DNA of 35,371 nucleotides from Pontibacter roseus DSM 17521 (lineage in GTDB: Bacteria; Bacteroidota; Bacteroidia; Cytophagales; Hymenobacteraceae). Under the pieces are notes generated by a model, which was not told where the DNA came from, did not search any database, and saw only the letters and a program-made list of their open reading frames with translations. Shown piece after piece: positions 18,601 to 25,716 of the stretch; positions within the stretch are counted from its first letter, which is position 1, and every line of letters begins with the position of its first letter. Where the stretch lies: assembly GCF_000373265.1 (NCBI RefSeq), contig NZ_KB890761.1:1365039-1400409 (forward strand), written 5' to 3'. Both the position numbers and the translations under genes were made by a program.

Positions 18601-19168
18601 GAAATCGTTGTTGGCCAACGGCACCGAGACCCGCAGCGTGGGCAGTCACCAGCTGATAGGTCGGCTCAACCTGAACGAGGTGCTGAGTTCACGAATGAGC
18701 ATTGCCCAAAACATCCGCGACAACCGCTCCAATTTCTTGAGCTCCAAAAATTTCAGCATCGTGTCGCAGGAGCTGACGCCGGAGCTGGCCTACCAGCCTA
18801 ACACCAAGCTTCGCTTCACGGGCACCTACCAATTGGCACTGCGTGAGGACAAGCTCTCACCCGCCGATGCGGAGCAGCAGGCCACCTTCCATGAGCTGGG
18901 GCTAGAGACGAAGCTAAGCCAGGTGAGCAAGCGCACCGTGTCCGGCATCATACGCTACGTGAACATCGAGTTCAAGGGGGATGAAACTTCGTACGTCGGG
19001 TACGAAATCCTGAATGCCCTGCGCCCCGGCAACAACCTCACCTGGTCTTTCAACGTGCAGCAGCGCCTGAGCAACGGCCTCAACATCTCCCTCAACTACG
19101 ACGGCCGTAAGGCGAATAGCGTAGGAGCGGTTCATACCGGCAGGACGCAGGTTTCAGTGTTGTTTTAG
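15686..19168 (+). CDS. Large secreted, probably outer-membrane beta-rich protein
   Basis: 1160 residues from the ATG at 15686, which gives a clean signal peptide (MTKALLIGMLLWLLSLPLLA, cleavage likely after AQA). The frame is open further upstream but that part overlaps the kinase. About residues 150-235 hold conserved-looking text (GSISRGISFGN, NVFVNSALNLQLDGKL, QPEGNTQQLNEFDRVYI). I associate this pattern with SprA-like and related Bacteroidota surface proteins; from memory only. The long remainder alternates polar and aromatic residues (many YRLTSN-like strands) as in a beta-barrel, and it ends in a strand with terminal Phe (TQVSVLF), common in outer-membrane barrels. No TonB box or plug domain is seen. 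The four-base ATGA overlap with the kinase means coupled translation, so the two proteins probably act together. Confidence 0.75.
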   Translation: MTKALLIGMLLWLLSLPLLAQAPVSNRHCRWIPVTAQPMQLDTLSLDVGSITFVGPRKDQFKFDYNYTTSEFRLTEFPEPLYQIVDTLGTLVPLPDSVQVCYRVLPLNLTKPAFRRDIGQLEMKSFQKDVYKEDFAAKEEIFRTPGLNKTGSISRGISFGNTQNVFVNSALNLQLDGKLTEDISITAAITDQNIPFQPEGNTQQLNEFDRVYITLKHRQWQLSAGDVVLRNKPSYFMQFYKNVQGGAFETTFGKSPERLGSTTVAASVSKGKFASQNVEALEGVQGPYRLRGPNNERFIIVLANSERVFLDGRLLTRGYDFDYVIDYNQAEITFTTRHVITKNSRIKVDFEYSDLNYSRSIYHASHYQQLGKVQVYANYYNESDNPSNLLHLDLREEEKQLLAGIGDSLNMALTSGAEQVTFDPTQVLYNQRDTLVNEQPERIYVYASEPDSVVYNVRFSEVGQNRGNYIVSNNAVNGRVYQWVAPLNGVPQGNYAPVRILPTPRKKQLITLGGNYELQKGVSFFVEGAASQNDLNRFSRLDAQDDNGAAMRVGYVVQDRELPFLGKYKLNSTLNYEYTDVNFEPIDRYRPIEFDRDWSLNNPEQKAEDHIFNFSVGAMQDAQNLVNYRISRRSREQQVNGVQHYLDVLKQVGKLELRNNFFMLHSDQEDRESEWYRGDVGAKYKLGKLEPGYVYRFDKNKITAMGSDSVTGSAMYFDEHLVFVESRDTASTRFRVDYSHRTDLRPTVAGELGAPEVGQTYNAMLQRRYGRDSDLNVQATYRKLKLAQGLDEETVQSRIDWNTSFLEGSFRSEMSYSVGTGRELKRIFVFRETLPGQGTHYLRDEGNPNDLNDYLEAQTVDQRRYIKVFLPTDEYINAYTNRFTYRLTSNAPRSWRSAKGWKGFAAKFSALSFVSIDKKTTEDDIMSRFNPFSEDFEDEFLISLIKSLRNTVYFNRSNPKYGLEYTVQQNQQKSLLANGTETRSVGSHQLIGRLNLNEVLSSRMSIAQNIRDNRSNFLSSKNFSIVSQELTPELAYQPNTKLRFTGTYQLALREDKLSPADAEQQATFHELGLETKLSQVSKRTVSGIIRYVNIEFKGDETSYVGYEILNALRPGNNLTWSFNVQQRLSNGLNISLNYDGRKANSVGAVHTGRTQVSVLF

Positions 19169-19347
19169 AGAGGTGCTGTACTACATAGTAGATTCTTAAA
19201 GAGTATATATAGCAATGAGTGTATGCTTTTTGGTAAATTGTAAAAGAGTAGCAAAGACCATCAAATAGTGTACTATTTTGATTCCACGTGTAATGCCAGT
19301 AACCGCATCAACTCCTTATAATCATTAGTTACCTGATATTAAAAAAT

Positions 19348-19830
19348 ATGAGAATAGTTTACCCTCTATTTTTAATGGTCGCTTTTACTTCCTGTAATTC
19401 CGCAGATTCTGTAGAAAATAACAGTATTTCGAAAGAATTTAATTTTAAGGATGAAAACTATAAAGCTTTCCCCGAGCTAGGTAGTATGGGAAATTCTGTA
19501 GTAGAGAACAATACTGTGCAAAATGGGGGAATTTATAGATTGAAGTTATTTATCGAAAATCATAAGGCGCTATACAATTCAGATAGTGTAAAGCCGATTT
19601 TTAAATTCCACGAAGGAGGTTCTATCTCCTCGTCAAGACTTTATGATAGTGACAAAGTTGTCGCTGGAATCCAAGACACAGCATTCATTAAGTTTGTCGC
19701 AAATGACGAGAATCTTAAAAAAGGAGAGGTCACTAAAAAGAAATGGCATGGTTTGATAATCATACCACGCCCTGGAGAAAAGGATGCTGTGTTTGCTGTA
19801 GAACGTGAATACCTAATTCAGCAAAAATAA
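19348..19830 (+). CDS. Hypothetical AT-rich lipoprotein
   Basis: 160 residues. The N-terminus (MRIVYPLFLMVAFTSC) is a lipoprotein signal with Cys16 as the expected lipidation site. The rest is soluble, polar and lysine-rich, with no domain I recognise. The ending KKWHGLIIIPRPGEKDAVFAV could be the last strands of a small beta fold. The gene is clearly more AT-rich than its neighbours and carries no copy of the AGGTATA word common elsewhere, which hints at later acquisition. It stands alone: 179 bases after the large outer-membrane gene and 105 bases before the DUF1456 gene. No convincing TAnnTTTG promoter was found upstream. Confidence 0.7.
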   Translation: MRIVYPLFLMVAFTSCNSADSVENNSISKEFNFKDENYKAFPELGSMGNSVVENNTVQNGGIYRLKLFIENHKALYNSDSVKPIFKFHEGGSISSSRLYDSDKVVAGIQDTAFIKFVANDENLKKGEVTKKKWHGLIIIPRPGEKDAVFAVEREYLIQQK

Positions 19831-19845
19831 CTTCAGATAACATGA

Positions 19846-19886
19846 TGTAAGCGCCAGTTCGGACAGTGGCCTCTCCGAAGCTTACA
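19846..19886. repeat. Bipartite stem-loop after the lipoprotein gene
   Basis: TGTAAGC (19846-19852) pairs with GCTTACA (19880-19886), and TTCGGA (19858-19863) pairs with TCCGAA (19874-19879). The right arms are contiguous, the left ones are separated by a 5-base bulge, and the loop is 10 bases. No T-run follows, so it is not a classical terminator; it may still end or stabilise the upstream transcript. Confidence 0.5.
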
Positions 19887-19935
19887 CGAGTACCGTTAAG
19901 GCAGTATTTATAAAGAAATTATTCAAAGTATAAAC

Positions 19936-20406
19936 ATGAACAACAACGATATTTTACGCCGGCTCCGCTATACCTTCGATTTCAACGACTCTAAGCTGAT
20001 GGAGCTTTTTAAGTCTGGGGGGGAGCAGGTAACCCGTGCAGGAATCATAGAGTGGATGAAAAAGGAAGATGAGCCCGGGTTTAAGGAAATGAGCGACCTG
20101 CACCTAGCTGCTTTTCTCAATGGTTTTATTAACGAAAAACGCGGCAAGAAGGAAGGGCAGCAACCGAAGCCCGAAAATAAACTGAATAACAACATGATAC
20201 TTCGTAAGCTCAAAATTGCCCTAAACCTGATAGACGAGGACATCCTGGATATTCTGGAGCTGGTAAATTTCCGGCTAAGCAAGCACGAACTCAGCGCCTT
20301 TTTTCGCAAACCCGACCACCAGCATTACCGCCCCCTTCAAGACCAGATTCTGCGCAACTTCCTGCACGGCTTGCAACTAAAGCATAAACCCGAATCAGGA
20401 AAATAG
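19936..20406 (+). CDS. DUF1456 (YehS-like) protein
   Basis: 156 residues. The sequence is two similar halves: MNNNDILRRLRYTFDFNDSK at the N-terminus and NNNMILRKLKIALNLIDEDI starting near residue 84, each followed by an acidic/helical segment and a basic F-x-x-P-D/E motif (for example AFFRKPDHQHYRPL). This tandem repeat and length are the DUF1456/YehS family, whose function is not known. No membrane helix or signal is present, so it is cytoplasmic. It appears to be transcribed alone; a strong hairpin at 20522-20559 lies between it and the convergent hldD. Confidence 0.88.
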   Translation: MNNNDILRRLRYTFDFNDSKLMELFKSGGEQVTRAGIIEWMKKEDEPGFKEMSDLHLAAFLNGFINEKRGKKEGQQPKPENKLNNNMILRKLKIALNLIDEDILDILELVNFRLSKHELSAFFRKPDHQHYRPLQDQILRNFLHGLQLKHKPESGK

Positions 20407-20521
20407 GGTTGTTTTAAAACCCGCAAACTGCACGTAGCTTGGTAGAAGCTTAACCCTGTTCAACCGTAACCCTTGCTACGCTTCAGGCTTTGGCTACACC
20501 ACACCCTTAGAACACTAAAGC

Positions 20522-20559
20522 AGCAACGCCCTGCCTACTTAAATAGACAGGGCGTTGCT
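20522..20559. terminator. Bidirectional terminator between DUF1456 gene and hldD
   Basis: AGCAACGCCCTG (20522-20533) pairs perfectly with CAGGGCGTTGCT (20548-20559) around a 14-base loop. It sits between convergent genes. Neither side has a long T-run, so efficiency as an intrinsic terminator is uncertain. Confidence 0.75.
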
Positions 20560-20593
20560 ATACTTGCTGAATCTTCAGCAAAGTAATTCCTTC

Positions 20594-21559
20594 CTAGTAA
20601 TACTTCCCCTCCATCAGGTAATTCTGCACATAATCCTGCACGCCTTCCTCCAGGGTATAGAATTCGCGGTTGTAGCCGATGGAGCGGAGTTTGTCCATGT
20701 TGGCTTCGGTGAAGTACTGGTAGGTGTCACGGATGCTTTCGGGAGTGTCCACAAAATCAATTTCAGGAGTAATGCCCATGGCCTCAAACGTGTTCAGGGC
20801 CAGCGCCATGAAGGTGCGGGCTTTGCCGGAGCCGAGGTTGTAGATGCCGGAATTCTTGCGGTGCTGCATCAGGAACATGCATACCTCCACCACGTCCTTC
20901 ACATACACGAAGTCGCGCATCTGCTCGCCGTCGGCATAATCCGGGTTGTGGGAGCGGAACAGCGTCAGGCTGCCTTTCTCCTTTATCTGGTTGTAGGCAT
21001 GGAATATCACCGAGGCCATACGGCCTTTGTGGTACTCGTTGGGGCCATACACGTTGAAGAACTTGAGGCCGGCCCAGAAAAAGGGCTTCGCCGTCTGCTC
21101 TAGCGCCCACTTGTCGAAGTCGTTCTTGGAGTCGCCATAAGGGTTGAGCGGCTTCAGCAAAGGTATAGTCGCTTCGTTGTCATCGTAGCCAAGCATACCG
21201 GAGCCGTAGGTAGCCGCCGAGGAGGCGTATACCAGCGGAATCTGGTATTCGCAGCAGGCGTTCCATACCTGCTTAGAGTAGTTCAGGTTGAGCAGGTCGA
21301 ACACATCCTTGTTGAACTCGGTGGTATCGGTGCGCGCGCCCAGGTGGAAGATGAACTCCACTTCCTCGTAGTTGTCCTCCAGCCACTCCATGAAACCGGT
21401 ACGGTCTACGTACTCCTTTATCTTCTTCCCTTTGAGATTGTCTTCTTTTTTGGCGACGGAGAAGTTGTCCACCACCACGATATCATTGAAATTAGCTGCA
21501 TTGAGGCTGTTCACGAGGCAGCTCGCAATAAAGCCGGCAGCACCAGTTACGACGATCAT
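20594..21559 (-). CDS. hldD: ADP-L-glycero-D-manno-heptose 6-epimerase
   Basis: 321 residues, extended SDR family. The NADP-binding Gly-rich motif TGAAGFIAS is at residues 5-13. The catalytic residues are visible: Ser113/114 in YASSAATYG, Tyr141 and Lys145 in YGDSK. The enzyme inverts C6 of ADP-D-glycero-D-manno-heptose, the last step in making the ADP-L-heptose used in the LPS inner core. HldD-like parts include LGARTDTTE (residues 73-81) and FFNVYGPNEYHKGRMAS, the latter characteristic of HldD rather than other sugar epimerases. The gene stands alone on the minus strand, divergent from the binding-protein gene with 110 bases between them. lpxB, also for LPS, is 2.5 kb away on the other strand. 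Confidence 0.93.
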   Translation of the reverse strand: MIVVTGAAGFIASCLVNSLNAANFNDIVVVDNFSVAKKEDNLKGKKIKEYVDRTGFMEWLEDNYEEVEFIFHLGARTDTTEFNKDVFDLLNLNYSKQVWNACCEYQIPLVYASSAATYGSGMLGYDDNEATIPLLKPLNPYGDSKNDFDKWALEQTAKPFFWAGLKFFNVYGPNEYHKGRMASVIFHAYNQIKEKGSLTLFRSHNPDYADGEQMRDFVYVKDVVEVCMFLMQHRKNSGIYNLGSGKARTFMALALNTFEAMGITPEIDFVDTPESIRDTYQYFTEANMDKLRSIGYNREFYTLEEGVQDYVQNYLMEGKYY

Positions 21560-21669
21560 AATTCAGATTTATAGGCTGTCATGTAATATTGCGTTAAATT
21601 TACGAAAATTAATGGAGCAGGCTGCGTCGTCGGACGCGCCGCTCCCCCAATCTGAAACGAAGCTATACC

Positions 21670-22566
21670 TTGCACCCATTCCTGAACCGGCTTTCTGTTG
21701 CTTTTTTCCTGCTCATCGCCCTGGCCTGCAGCCCCGACAAGCGGCAGCCGACAGGGGAGGAGCGCGTATGGCAGGATGGGCTAGGCCGTGAGGTGCGCCT
21801 GCCGCAGCAACCCAGGCGCGTGATGGCCTTCGCCTCCTCCATGACGGAGATGCTCTTTGCCGTCTGCGATACGGCCAACATCGTGGGTCGCACTCCGCAA
21901 TGTGATTATCCGGCGGGCGTGTATAGCAAACCCATCGTGAACAACTACCCCGTGGACTACGAGCAGGTACTGGCCCTGAAGCCGGACCTGGTCTTCACCG
22001 TGGAAGGTATAACGCCGCTGGATGTGGCGGCGCGGCTGGAGGAATTGGGCATACCGGTCTACTACCAGAAATACCGCAGCGTGGAAGACATCTTCAAAGG
22101 CATTGAGGACATCGGCCGCATCATGGGGCGGGAGCAGCAGGCCAACCACCTGGCTGATTCACTCCGGAAGCAAGTAAAGGCCATTGAACAAAGGTATAAC
22201 CAGCAGGCGCAGAAGCAGCGGGTGCTGACCATCACCTGGAGCGACCCCATCTACGTCTACGGGCAGAACACCATCCTCACCGACCAGCTGCGCATACTCG
22301 GCGCCGAGAACGCCGTGCAGGAAGTCTTCGACCAGCCTTACCCGGCGCTCACCCGCGAGTATGTGCTGAAACTCAACCCGGATGTGCTCCTGGGCGGAAG
22401 CCCGGAACGCCTGGAGAAGGAATTCTTCAGCCTGTATCCGGAGCTGCGCAAGATTGCCGCCTACCATAATAAGCGGATTTATGCGCCCACCGGCAACCTG
22501 ATAGAGCGCCCCGGCCCCCGGGTGGTGGAGTCAATCGTTGAACTCGAAGGCTTCCTATACCCATGA
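21670..22566 (+). CDS. ABC-transporter substrate-binding lipoprotein (cobalamin/iron-chelate type)
   Basis: 298 residues from a TTG at 21670. A lipoprotein signal follows (LLIALAC, Cys20). No in-frame ATG exists; a CTG at 21652 would add six basic/polar residues. The mature part is a two-lobe periplasmic binding protein of the BtuF/FhuD type: PRRVMAFASSMTEMLFAV near residue 50, YEQVLALKPDLVF near residue 100, and the linker helix NHLADSLRKQVKAIEQRY. Substrate cannot be told from sequence; vitamin B12 or a ferric siderophore are the usual ones. The ATGA overlap with the permease gene shows they are one transport unit. The start region overlaps a TATACCT motif copy (21664-21670). Confidence 0.87.
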   Translation: MHPFLNRLSVAFFLLIALACSPDKRQPTGEERVWQDGLGREVRLPQQPRRVMAFASSMTEMLFAVCDTANIVGRTPQCDYPAGVYSKPIVNNYPVDYEQVLALKPDLVFTVEGITPLDVAARLEELGIPVYYQKYRSVEDIFKGIEDIGRIMGREQQANHLADSLRKQVKAIEQRYNQQAQKQRVLTITWSDPIYVYGQNTILTDQLRILGAENAVQEVFDQPYPALTREYVLKLNPDVLLGGSPERLEKEFFSLYPELRKIAAYHNKRIYAPTGNLIERPGPRVVESIVELEGFLYP

Positions 22567-23570
22567 GTAGGGCACTATATTTTGTAGTGGCCTTGCTGCT
22601 CATCCTGGCGACGCTGGTGCTGGGCCTGCAGGTAGGCTCCTTTGAGGCTGACTTGGCTACGGTCGCGAATGCCTTCCTGAATTACGACCCAGATAACACC
22701 ACACATTATGCTATCGTGCACCTGCGGCTTCCCCGGCTCTTGCTGGCACTGGTGGTAGGGGCGTCGCTGGCCTTCTGCGGTTACCTCATGCAGGCCATGG
22801 TCAACAACGGGCTGGCCGATCCCTACCTGTTGGGCACGGCTTCGGGTGCCTCTTTGGGGGCAGTGGTGGTTTTCTTTGGTTTTGTGGAGATGACGGTGGC
22901 CGGCATCTATATGCCGCCGGTGTTCGCACTCATGGGCGCTTTCGTCGTGACGCTGGTCGTGGTCATGCTCGGATACCGCAAGCGGCAGCTTATACCTGCG
23001 CAACTGCTGCTGGCAGGTATAGCCATCAGCTCGCTGGTGACAGCCATCGTAGGGCTGCTCACCTTTCTGTCTGATTCGGAGGGAAAGCTCAAGTCGGTCA
23101 TCTTCTGGTCGATGGGGAGCTTTGAGCGGGCCAGCTGGTCGCTGCTGCCATACCCTACTACGGCTTTGCTTATCGCGCTTTTCCTGTTCGCCTTCCTGCA
23201 GAAGCAGCTCAATATTCTATTGCTGGGTGCCGATCGGGCGCAGGCGCTGGGCGTGCAGGTGGTACAGACGCGCTGGGCCATTCTGGCCACGGTCTCCATC
23301 GTCACAGGCTTTGCCGTGGCTACCTCCGGCCCAATCGGTTTTGTAGGCCTGATTATACCGCACGTCACGCGCGGGCTGCTGGGCACCACGGGTAGGAGCA
23401 ACCTGCTCTTCTGCGCCTTTGTGGGCGGCTTTTTCATGCTGCTCTGTGATTTGCTTTCCCGCTTGCTGTATCCGCCGGCGGGGCTGCCAATTGGAATCAT
23501 TACTTCGTTCTTTGGTGTTCCTTTCTTCGTATATTTGCTGTCTCGAAAGAACTATAAGTTTAGCAGTTAG
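22563..23570 (+). CDS. FecCD/BtuC-family ABC permease
   Basis: 335 residues with about ten membrane helices. Family marks: LRLPRLLLALVVGASLAFCGYLMQ near residues 55-80, NGLADPYLLGTASGASLGA, LLGADRAQALGVQV (the coupling region to the ATPase), and GPIGFVGLIIPHVTR near the C-terminus. This is the FecCD-type permease for vitamin B12, haem or ferric siderophores and works with the preceding binding protein (four-base overlap). No ATPase gene follows: the next gene, one base later, is PTPS-like. The ATPase must be elsewhere, or be shared with another system. Confidence 0.92.
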   Translation: MSRALYFVVALLLILATLVLGLQVGSFEADLATVANAFLNYDPDNTTHYAIVHLRLPRLLLALVVGASLAFCGYLMQAMVNNGLADPYLLGTASGASLGAVVVFFGFVEMTVAGIYMPPVFALMGAFVVTLVVVMLGYRKRQLIPAQLLLAGIAISSLVTAIVGLLTFLSDSEGKLKSVIFWSMGSFERASWSLLPYPTTALLIALFLFAFLQKQLNILLLGADRAQALGVQVVQTRWAILATVSIVTGFAVATSGPIGFVGLIIPHVTRGLLGTTGRSNLLFCAFVGGFFMLLCDLLSRLLYPPAGLPIGIITSFFGVPFFVYLLSRKNYKFSS

Positions 23571-23571
23571 A

Positions 23572-23988
23572 ATGATTTACGTAAGCAGGTTAGAGCATTT
23601 CAATGCAGCCCACAAGCTGCACAACCCGAACTGGTCGTTGGCGAAGAATAAGGAGGTGTTCGGGCCATGTGCGAATACCAACTGGCATGGGCACAATTAT
23701 GAGCTAATCGTGACCGTAAAAGGCAATCCAGACCCGGACACGGGCTTTGTGATTGACCTCAAGAAACTGAGTACCCTCATCCGCAAGAACATCATCGAGA
23801 AGGTAGACCACAAAAACCTCAACCTCGACGTGGCTTTCATGGAAGACAAACTGGCCAGCACCGAGAACCTGGTGGTGGAGTTCTGGAAAATCCTGGAGCC
23901 CAAAATCGCTGAAATTTCCAGCGCCAAGCTGCATAGCCTGAAATTATATGAGACGCCGCGTAACTACGTGGAGTACTTTGGCGAATAA
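23572..23988 (+). CDS. 6-pyruvoyl-tetrahydropterin synthase / QueD family protein
   Basis: 138 residues from the ATG at 23572; an open frame extends upstream but overlaps the permease. The Zn site is visible: His at HFNAAHKL (residue 14 region) and the HGH in NWHGHNYEL. The catalytic Cys is in GPCANTNWHGH, a C-x5-HGH spacing as in pterin-type PTPS, while E. coli QueD has C-x3-HGH. The other catalytic parts are DHKNLN (Asp-His) and YETPRNYVEY (Glu). The family converts dihydroneopterin triphosphate to 6-pyruvoyl-tetrahydropterin, or to 6-carboxy-tetrahydropterin for queuosine. The spacing favours the first, but several families overlap. It is one base after the permease, so it shares that transcript; a link in function is not obvious. 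Confidence 0.88.
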   Translation: MIYVSRLEHFNAAHKLHNPNWSLAKNKEVFGPCANTNWHGHNYELIVTVKGNPDPDTGFVIDLKKLSTLIRKNIIEKVDHKNLNLDVAFMEDKLASTENLVVEFWKILEPKIAEISSAKLHSLKLYETPRNYVEYFGE

Positions 23989-24023
23989 GCAACTATAGCT
24001 ATTAAGCTATACCTTCTGGTTGC
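23989..24023. terminator. Hairpin after the PTPS gene containing a TATACCT copy
   Basis: Directly after the TAA, TATAGCT (23994-24000) pairs with AGCTATA (24005-24011) over a four-base loop. Outer bases GCAAC (23989-23993) can pair with GTTGC (24019-24023) with a 7-base bulge. The right arm runs into the motif TATACCT (24008-24014). A terminator or RNA-end role is likely, but there is no T-run. Confidence 0.5.
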
Positions 24024-24072
24024 TTTCCACATTGCCTGCCTCTTCAGGTAGCCCCAAACGAATACGCATTAC

Positions 24073-25188
24073 ATGAGATATTACATTATAGCCGGTGAGC
24101 GCTCAGGAGACCTGCACGCTTCCAACCTCATCAAACAGCTTCGGAAGCAAGACCCGGAGGCTGAGATTAGAGGGTGGGGAGGCGATATGATGCAGGAGGC
24201 TGGTATGCACCTGGTGAAGCATTACCAGGAAATGGCCTTCATGGGCTTTGCGGAGGCTGCCGCCAACTTCTTCAAGATTCTGGGCTTCCTGCGCGAGTGC
24301 AAATCAGACATCGCCGCCTTCAAACCCGATGTGGTGATACTGGTGGACTATGCTGGTTTCAACATGCGCGTCGCCAGCTATGCCAAAGAGCGCGGCCTGA
24401 AGGTGTTCTACTACATTTCCCCGAAGCTGTGGGCCTGGAACCAGGGACGCGTGCACAAAATCAAAAAACTGGTGGACCGCATGTTCGTCATCATGCCGTT
24501 TGAGGAGGATTTCTACGCCCGATTCGACTACAAAGTGGATTACATCGGCAACCCGGTGTCCGATTCCGTGAACGACCACGTCGTCACGCCCGACTTCCGG
24601 AACCGCAACAGGCTTCTCAACAATAAACCCATCATTGCCATACTTCCCGGCAGCCGCAAGCAGGAAATTGAGAGCATGTTGCATGTGATGCTAAGCGTGC
24701 TGCCCTCTTTCCGCGACTACCAGTTCGTAGTGGCAGGTGTGTCCAACTTCTCCAAGGAATATTACGAGCAGTACAACAAGGACTCCAACATCAAAATCAT
24801 CTACGACCAGACATACGACCTACTCGCCCACGCGAAGGCCGCCCTGGTTACCTCCGGCACGGCCACGCTGGAGACGGCGCTGTTTGACGTGCCGCAGGTG
24901 GTCTGCTACAAGACGAGCTCCATCTCCTACGCTATAGGCAAGCGGGTCATCAAAGTGCCCTACATCTCGCTGGTGAACTTGATAGCTGACAAACCCATTG
25001 TAACAGAGCTCATTCAAGACGATTTCACGCCAAAGAAGATTGTAGCGGAGCTCAAGAACATCCTGTTCGACAATTACGCCATTAAGAAGCAGAAAGAAGG
25101 CTATGCACTGGTGAAGCAGAAAATAGGCGAGCACCGCACCGCCGAGCGCGCCGCGGAGTTAATGGTAGGGTACTTGAGGCAGGGGTAA
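24073..25188 (+). CDS. lpxB: Lipid-A-disaccharide synthase
   Basis: 371 residues, GT19 family. The N-terminal signature IIAGERSGDLHASNLI (residues 4-19) matches the AGExSGDxxA motif of LpxB. Other parts are FVGFAEA-like MGFAEAAANFFKIL, DYAGFNMRVASYAKERGL with YYISPKLWAW (residues about 95-122), and a C-terminal sugar-nucleotide lobe with LPGSRKQEIESM and TSGTATLETALFDVPQVV. The enzyme joins UDP-2,3-diacylglucosamine and lipid X to lipid A disaccharide 1-phosphate at the inner membrane. Length is normal for the family. It starts 84 bases after PTPS with a hairpin between, so it may be transcribed separately. The gene carries no clear membrane helix, as expected. Confidence 0.94.
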   Translation: MRYYIIAGERSGDLHASNLIKQLRKQDPEAEIRGWGGDMMQEAGMHLVKHYQEMAFMGFAEAAANFFKILGFLRECKSDIAAFKPDVVILVDYAGFNMRVASYAKERGLKVFYYISPKLWAWNQGRVHKIKKLVDRMFVIMPFEEDFYARFDYKVDYIGNPVSDSVNDHVVTPDFRNRNRLLNNKPIIAILPGSRKQEIESMLHVMLSVLPSFRDYQFVVAGVSNFSKEYYEQYNKDSNIKIIYDQTYDLLAHAKAALVTSGTATLETALFDVPQVVCYKTSSISYAIGKRVIKVPYISLVNLIADKPIVTELIQDDFTPKKIVAELKNILFDNYAIKKQKEGYALVKQKIGEHRTAERAAELMVGYLRQG

Positions 25189-25190
25189 AC

Positions 25191-25220
25191 AGGTATAGCT
25201 AGTGAAGTCGAGCTATACCT
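25191..25220 (+). terminator. Inverted repeat made of two AGGTATAGCT arms after lpxB
   Basis: AGGTATAGCT (25191-25200) and AGCTATACCT (25211-25220) are exact reverse complements separated by 10 bases, starting two bases after the lpxB TAA. A third TATACCT follows at 25220-25226. The arrangement would give a 10-bp stem after lpxB and also presents the motif on both strands. There is no long T-run. Terminator function is inferred. Confidence 0.6.
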
Positions 25221-25538
25221 ATACCTAATTCTGCTTCGTTGCTGCTGTTTTAGCCATTTGCTCGCTGACTTTTTGTATAGCTTCGCCTGTGCGGCGGGCG
25301 CTTACTTTTCTCCTTGATGAAAAAAATAAGCAAAAAAATCAAGACGCTCCCTTCTCGAGGGCCCCTACCCCCACTCGCTGACCGCTCGAATAGCGGAGCG
25401 CCATTGGGTGCACTTGGCTCAGTCTATACCTTCGTAGCATCAGTGCAGGAATGTCTTGCTATACCTGGCGGCTATACCTATACCTGGTCCTTGCCTGCCA
25501 TACCTGCTCACGCTAAAGTTATTCCCCCTCTCGTTTCT

Positions 25539-25563
25539 GTCATTCCGACGAAAGGAGGAATCT
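25539..25563 (+). repeat. Inverted-repeat pair, left copy
   Basis: 25 bases beginning GTCATTCCGACGAAAGG. Its reverse complement recurs at 25717-25741 with two differences. Inside this copy ATTCC (25542-25546) can pair with GGAAT (25557-25561) around a 10-base loop. Confidence 0.75.
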
Positions 25564-25716
25564 GTTACGCTGCCCGCCGCCGGTGCTAGCGCAGCGGGAA
25601 CGGGCGGTGAGACATGCAAGTACGTTTATACCTGGCGCTGTCCTCGGTATCCTTCCTCACTTTCCTCAGAAAAGCCGCATCCACACTGGCGCTGGATTTG
25701 CGGCAAGAAAGGCATA

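Noticed and set aside
19843..19930. Possible gene remnant after the lipoprotein gene (frame reading SGLSEAYTSTVKAVFIKKLF)
   Set aside because: No start codon, a stop just before it, and no recognised family; the stem-loop explains part of the sequence.
21372..21791. Plus-strand frame with ATG at 21612 leading into the binding-protein gene
   Set aside because: It is in another frame and its product has no signal; the binding protein's lipoprotein signal lies in the frame starting at 21670, so no frameshift is needed.
23419..23571. Upstream extension of the PTPS gene
   Set aside because: It overlaps the permease gene; the family's N-terminus starts at the ATG at 23572.
25314..25589. Open frame of 91 codons in the repeat region (MMKKISKKIKTLPSRG...)
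   Set aside because: It runs through palindromic repeats, motif copies and has no domain or plausible ending; the Lys-rich start reflects an A-rich repeat.
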